Shown here in pieces: positions 59,681 to 64,000 of a DNA stretch of 64,000 bases; position 1 is the stretch's first letter, and each line of letters opens with the position of its first letter. Position numbers and translations under genes: made by a program. Source of the DNA: Peribolospora baueri (lineage: Eukaryota > Basidiomycota > Peribolosporomycetes > Peribolosporales > Peribolosporaceae). The stretch is taken from contig JAMDHS010000021.1 of NCBI GenBank assembly GCA_029717555.1, positions 186,001-250,000 on the forward strand, given 5' to 3'. Below the pieces are notes generated by a model. The model searched no databases and was not told where the DNA came from. It worked only from the letters and a program-made list of their open reading frames with translations.

Positions 59681-61695
59681 TCAAGGGAGAAGGGCCGGTT
59701 CGACGTCATCCACTTTTCTCGCGAGCCAGAAGGCGGGCGTGTATTGGTACTGGAGCATGGAAGCGAGGTTGCCTGTGTACGGCTGAGGCGCAAGTCTTCG
59801 GTGGTGCTGACCACACCACGGTGGACAAAAAAAAAAAAAAAAAAGTACGGTCGTTGATACGTCAGCCGGGCCCGGCCGGCCGGAAACTCAGGTGTAGTGT
59901 AGGAGCGGCAACGCACCTCGATCCGGAAGCCCATTTTTTCTACCAGCGTCGTCATCTCATCGAGCGTCAGTTCTATGGATGTGTCGCCCGAGTTGTTGTT
60001 CTCGTAGTGCCACAGCAGCGGGCCTTGGTGTCGGAGGTGAAGGGACAGGACGGGACGGGACGACGAGGTCAGCGGTCGTGCATGATCCACATGCGCTTTC
60101 TCACGCCCACCCATCTTGCACTCGCTCCGCCAACTCACCGACGTTGACCCATATGCCGCCTTTGCACAGGACGTGATTGAGCACTTCGAGATAGCGGACA
60201 ATGTTTTTTGCCGTGTCGATGAAATAACACGTCGCAACCGCGTTCCAGCCGCCTTTTGGGGGACAAAAAAACGCAAACGCAAAAGTGACGGAAGAGGGCG
60301 TTGTGTCGGACGTCGCTCCCAGACCGAACCGAATGCGAGTTCACTCTCTCCCCATCCGATATGGACTCACCTTTTTCCGACTCTTGCCCATACACTTCGA
60401 CAAACTCGCCGGCGACCATGCTGAAGTCGGCGGCGCTATGCAAGCCCGAAGGAAGTACGTCCGGGACGCGCACGGGTTTGAGGACCGCGTCCGAAGTGGG
60501 GAGGTTGGAGAAGGTGTGCACGTAGGGGTAGAGGGTGTGTTGATGTATCGACGTGGTCTTGTTGAGGATGAAGTGGGAGGCCAGGAGCTGGCGCGAGGTG
60601 AGAAAGCAAGAGGTACGGTAAGAGAATAAGCGCACGATGGTTGAGATGGATCGACACACCATGTAGAAGGAGAACTCGTTGCCTGTAGGAAACACAGTCA
60701 CAAAAGCCGGTCAACCATGAGCGAGCGAATGAGCCGAAGCGGTCACAGACGATACCGACCTTGACATGCCCACCCGTGTCTCGCAATGTCGAACGATAGC
60801 CTGCCGAGCCCAGCGCCAGGGACGAGGACGCGCAAGCTGGCCTGAGCCTCGGGCGGGAGGGGCGAAAATTCGGCGCGAAGAGCGGACAAAATGGGCTCAT
60901 ACGCTGCCGCTCGTTCGGGCGCACCCTGGTGGAGAAGCGAAGAGTCAGGCTTTCACTACGTCAACCCGGGAGGATGAGCGAGATGGTGTGGAGGAGAACG
61001 CACCTCTTCGCTCCAGTCACGTACGAACTGCTTCAACGTCGAGCGCAGCTTGTCCATGTCGAAATCCGAAGGTCGCTTGACCCTGTTCGACTTGGCCCTG
61101 CGACTCGTCCTCGAAGTGTCCGTGTCCCTCGATCCTGCGGCGTTGTGGCCGTCAGTCAAAGGCCGCTCTTCCCACTCCTCTTCCTCGTCCTCCGAGGGGT
61201 CACCCATGAAAACGTTCCTCGCGTCCCAGACGATCTCCTTGACGACGTCATAATTGGCCCGTATCCGATCATCCACAGCGTCCAGTCTTTCCTTGTAGCC
61301 GACGTCGAAGAGAAGGGACTGATGCCGGGATGGGAGCGAGTACAGCGATCTTCGTCGGAGCGAGTTGGCGGAGAGCTGAAGAGGGGCGAGGGAGGAGGAG
61401 GTAAGGCGGTGTCGAGAGGCGGCGAGCGGTCGGCACTCACGCAGTACGGTAGATAAGAATCAAAGGTGTGCAAAACGGCGTCGAAGTGAGCACGCTCCTT
61501 CGCCGCCTCCTCCTCGTCCTCGTCCTGGCCTTGGCCTTGGCCTTGACCGCTCGACCCTCCTTGCGCCCCATCGGCTGGTCGCCGTCGACGTTCCGAGCGA
61601 GCCCACGGGTCGCCAACGAGGGTCATGCTGCTGTCCGAGTCGTCCGCCGGCGTCGGGGCGGCGTCGGCGGCTGCGAGTCCTGGCGATGGGTCCAT
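59681..61695 (-). CDS. Carnosine N-methyltransferase family (N2227) SAM enzyme
   Basis: This family methylates histidine-type imidazoles (CARNMT1, yeast Ynl092w). The start at 61695 reads MDPSPGLAAADAAPTPADDS. Later blocks are KERAHFDAVLHTFDSYLPY, KERLDAVDDRIRANYDVVKE, an acidic loop, FDMDKLRSTLKQFVRDWSEE, LRVLVPGAGLGRLSFDIARH (SAM-binding motif), CQGNEFSFYMLLASHFILNK, YPYVHTFSNLPTSDAVLKPV, DFSMVAGEFVEVYG, GGWNAVATCYFIDTAKNIVR, GGIWVNVGPLLWHYENN and IELTLDEMTTLVEKMGFRIE. A final exon has PYTGNLASMLQYQYTPAFWL and stops at 59683-59681. The set matches the whole family domain. About eight exons. The last intron's pyrimidine tract contains an uninterrupted run of 18 T on the coding strand. Confidence 0.88.
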
Positions 61696-62396
61696 GGCGG
61701 CTAGCGTTTCCCTGCGAACTGACTGCCGGCCGTCGACTTGCGTCTGGACTGCCCCTCGAGCTCGAGGTTGGATGGAAGAGAGCGCTCGATCGTTGATAGG
61801 ACGAGTAAGGCGATAGACACCGGACCGATCGATCGCGACAAGCCGCTCGCCCGCCTCGTCACCGTACGTAGGTACCTTTTTCTGACCTCTGTGCTCGAAG
61901 ATGGACTTTTTTTTTCAAGCGCTCGGTAAGCCGAGAGAGACAGAAAGATGCTCATTTCCCACGCAGAGCTACGTTTTCAGTGGGACCTCGGGGTACAGCG
62001 AGGGAAATGGTCTCTTTCAGAGAGATGATCTGCTCACGCGACAGATGAGAAGGGCATGTTCTATTAAAGAGTATTTGAGGGGGCGGTCTATGTCCAAGAG
62101 AAGAGAGGGCTAGGACAGTGTGCATCACTTGACGTTTGCCAGAATTTTCAAGACGAGTCTGTAATCGTGCCTGTAGGACAAAAGGCGTCGAGAAGAGAGG
62201 GTCTGGCTAAAGGCATCCAGAGGAATTTTGACCGCGGCCGTCCGTCCGCCTGCCTGTTTGACTACTGTCCAACCCATGCAGGGATATGAGCGTCTGGCAG
62301 AATGTGTTTGTAACTCGGTCGCACTCTGCTGGGCCAGTGTTGCCGTCGGCCAAACGCCAACTGGTGACTTGCAAAAAAGTCAAAAAAAGAAAGCGC
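61696..62396. other. Promoter side of the methyltransferase gene, otherwise unassigned
   Basis: The gap of about 700 bp has no convincing ORF. It includes an A/T-run at 61908-61917. At about 62158-62198 a sequence (CTGTAATCGTGCCTG...CAAAAGGCGTC) resembles one at 62560-62600 just beyond the tRNA-Tyr arm, suggesting an old duplication of tRNA-flanking DNA. Confidence 0.4.
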
Positions 62397-62401
62397 AAAA
62401 A

Positions 62402-62497
62402 TCCGACCACCCGGGATCGAACCAGGGACATTCAGATGACAAACACATCTATGCATCCAATTACAGTCTGACGCTCTTCCAACTGAGCTATGGTCGG
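62402..62497 (-). tRNA. tRNA-Tyr (GUA) with 23-nt intron, left copy
   Basis: The acceptor stem CCGACCA/TGGTCGG with discriminator A closes a standard cloverleaf. It has the A-box TAGCTCAGTTGG, the anticodon stem TCAGA/TCTGA with loop CTGTAA-A, and the B-box GGTTCGATCCC. The GUA anticodon gives Tyr. The intron (TTGGATGC...TTTGTC, 23 nt) sits one base 3' of the anticodon, the canonical place, and eukaryotic tRNA-Tyr genes commonly carry one. A run of T on the minus strand (62401-62397) provides the Pol III terminator. Confidence 0.95.
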
Positions 62498-63023
62498 GCC
62501 GACACACGAAAGCTTTGATCACTTGCAATTACAGCCACCATACGGTATGAGAGGGGTCTTATGTAATCATGCCTCTACTTCAAAAGGCGTCCAGACGAGG
62601 GGCCCGAACGGGCTCTCCGATGCATTGTTCTATGAATGTGCAGCATAACCCGTAACCCTTGCCTTCCTTCCAATAGGGCGACAAATTCAAAAGATTCGCA
62701 ACGACCTTTGGCCTAATGGACCGAGCCCAAGCCGCTCTTGGACTAATTGCTCCTTCGCGATAGTATAGACTGACGTAGATTACAGATCCCCGTGAGTGTG
62801 GACCGGGGCACGTCGAGTTGAGGGGAGCCACGCTGAATCGAAACCGCGCGCGGGGCTCGTCTGGATGGTAGAACTCGCCTGATGGATGAGGAGCAACGCA
62901 GAGCGTACGCGTCCAAGACGGTCAACTCGAAGCCGCGGCCCCCGCCAGGCATGATTACATAAGACCCCTCTCATACCGTATGGTGGCTGTAATTGCAAGT
63001 GATCAAAGCTTTCGTGTGTCGGC

Positions 63024-63119
63024 CCGACCATAGCTCAGTTGGAAGAGCGTCAGACTGTAATTGGATGCATAGATGTGTTTGTCATCTGAATGTCCCTGGT
63101 TCGATCCCGGGTGGTCGGA
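63024..63119 (+). tRNA. tRNA-Tyr (GUA) with 23-nt intron, right copy
   Basis: The sequence is identical to the left copy (62402-62497, opposite strand), including the intron at 63061-63083. It is followed immediately by six T (63120-63125) and then by further T runs, which give several Pol III terminators in series. Confidence 0.95.
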
Positions 63120-63200
63120 TTTTTTGCGTTTTTTTGCGCTTTTTTTTGCGCTTTTTTTTGCGCTTTTTTTTGCTCTTTTTTTTTGCTCTTTTTTGGTTTT
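63120..63200 (+). repeat. T-rich tandem repeat, T7-8 with GCGC/GCTC spacers
   Basis: After the right tRNA-Tyr the + strand repeats a unit of 7-9 T followed by GCGC, then GCTC, about six times. The left copy of the tRNA has only a short relic of this (AAAAAAAGAAAGCGCAAAAA). The repeat therefore expanded or shrank after the arms formed. It lies outside the identical part of the arms. Confidence 0.8.
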
Positions 63201-63591
63201 TTGCTCATTGACAGACCACCGAAGAGCTTCCAACAGTGCTGTATAACATGCCCAGAACCCACATGAGTTATCGTTCTGCTGGTGAACAACAACACACGGC
63301 TCTTTCTCATCCGACCTCGTCATTCTTCTTCTCCCCTCCCCTCGCGCACCTCCCCTATCCTTCCCCGTGTGGCCGTCGTCTTCAGCGGTGTGCGAGAACG
63401 GAAACAAAGTCCCGGCCCGGCCCGCTCCCGCTTCTGAATTTGTGGTGCATCTCTGTGTGTGGGGGGGTCGGTCGGTCACCGAGCGCGGCAGACGCGAGGA
63501 TTACAGCCGTGACCGTCACGAGCAAGTGAGGTACAAGAGCGAGCGATCGTCCAGGCGACCACGACAAAAGGTATGCCAGCAGGCCACGTCT
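63201..63591. other. Interval between the tRNA-Tyr repeat and the glycosidase gene
   Basis: The gap of about 390 bp is the 3' side of the minus-strand glycosidase. Short frames on both strands are featureless. Nothing is assigned. Confidence 0.45.
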
Positions 63592-64000
63592 TCATCCAGC
63601 TTGGACGACCACCTGCCGCCGTCCTCCGGGGACGGCCAGGACCGCGTACCGTCCGCTCACGTTCCAACTCGTCCTCTCCCCGTCGACGAGGATCGCCACC
63701 GAGTTTTGCCCTTCGCTCACTTTGTCCAGCGGGATGCCCACCTTGCCCGTCGTCCCCGCCGGCGTGTCCACGGCCAACGTCATCGCCGTCTCTCCCTTTC
63801 GCTCGGCGTGCCCCGGCTTCGTCCCGGTCAACGTCCAACTGGCACCGAACCACCCGAGAGACGTCGAGAATCCACCCTGCACCTGGGTGAGGTTGGAAGG
63901 GTGTGGGAAGAGAGACCACGTCTGGCCGGAGGGCGACACGGGCTGGAGGCCGAGGACGTAGAAGAGGAGGGCGGACGTCGGCGCGCTCGACCAGCCGTGC
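63592..64000 (-). CDS. GH78-type alpha-L-rhamnosidase, C-terminal part only
   Basis: The frame runs off the right edge. It begins at the edge with HGWSSAPTSALLFYVLGLQP, the conserved HGW block near the end of the (alpha/alpha)6 barrel in rhamnosidase-type glycosidases. It continues with VSPSGQTWSLFPHPSNLTQV and GGFSTSLGWFGASWTLTG, the start of the C-terminal beta-sandwich typical of the family, then a strand-rich tail with KVGIPLDKVSEGQNSVAILV. The stop is at 63594-63592. GH78 enzymes release L-rhamnose from plant glycosides or polysaccharides and are usually secreted. The catalytic residues lie beyond the window, so activity cannot be judged. Confidence 0.75.
   Translation of the reverse strand, partial: HGWSSAPTSALLFYVLGLQPVSPSGQTWSLFPHPSNLTQVQGGFSTSLGWFGASWTLTGTKPGHAERKGETAMTLAVDTPAGTTGKVGIPLDKVSEGQNSVAILVDGERTSWNVSGRYAVLAVPGGRRQVVVQAG

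Larger units (their letters stand above)
62397..63124. repeat. Perfect 178-bp inverted repeat with 372-bp spacer, one tRNA-Tyr in each arm
   Basis: The left arm, 62397-62574, is identical base for base to the reverse complement of the right arm, 62947-63124. Each arm contains a 96-bp tRNA-Tyr gene plus 77 bp of 5' flank and a few A/T bases of 3' flank. The tRNAs point outward, away from the shared spacer. Identity of the flanks as well as the genes implies recent duplication or active gene conversion. Confidence 0.93.

Overview
The window is a gene-dense stretch of nuclear chromosome from a GC-rich fungus. Almost every gene is cut by many short introns (roughly 50-150 nt, mostly GTGAGT-type donors), intergenic gaps are short, and promoters are often shared between divergent genes. 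The tRNA-Tyr genes carry an intron. Gene content (Msc2, Dsk2, Dph4, Rsc4-like, Sos7-like, An11/WDR68, seipin) and composition point to a basidiomycete yeast, most likely a Pucciniomycotina red yeast of the Rhodotorula/Rhodosporidium/Sporobolomyces kind. The genus is an inference from style; no database was searched.

Layout from left to right. ZIM17 (mitochondrial Hsp70 escort; cut by the left edge) diverges from an MSC2/ZnT5-type zinc transporter, followed on the same strand by a Ctr-family (copper-transporter-like) membrane protein. An AAGAB/Irc6 adaptin-binding protein diverges from an Ark/Prk-type kinase, so two clathrin/endocytosis genes share one promoter. A RecQ helicase converges on RPA190 (Pol I largest subunit), which diverges from a small cytochrome b5. 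ILV6 (acetolactate synthase regulatory subunit) diverges from a WDR68/DCAF7 WD40 protein. MetAP2 diverges from HOM6 (homoserine dehydrogenase), which converges on a Sos7-like kinetochore protein. Next comes an odd 2.3-kb interval (about 39.2-41.5 kb) with a TATA promoter, a diverged inverted duplication and an orphan reading frame. Then follow mitochondrial bL9m, seipin and DSK2 (ubiquilin), RAD51, a basidiomycete-type secreted Ser/Thr-rich protein, a tRNA-like remnant, DPH4 (diphthamide J-protein) and a tandem-bromodomain RSC4-like protein. A carnosine N-methyltransferase family gene is followed by a perfect 178-bp inverted repeat whose arms each hold an intron-bearing tRNA-Tyr(GUA). The window ends inside a GH78-type alpha-L-rhamnosidase.

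Most genes are single-copy housekeeping genes with no operon-like logic. Recurring links are amino-acid synthesis (ILV6, HOM6), DNA repair (RecQ, RAD51), translation (MetAP2, bL9m, DPH4, RPA190) and metal transport (MSC2 and Ctr-like). CACGTGAY motifs recur in the intergenic promoters. I saw no intact transposon, virus-like element or CRISPR array. The most unusual structures are the inverted duplication at about 40.4 kb and the tRNA-Tyr palindrome at 62.4-63.1 kb. Exon boundaries given are manual predictions.
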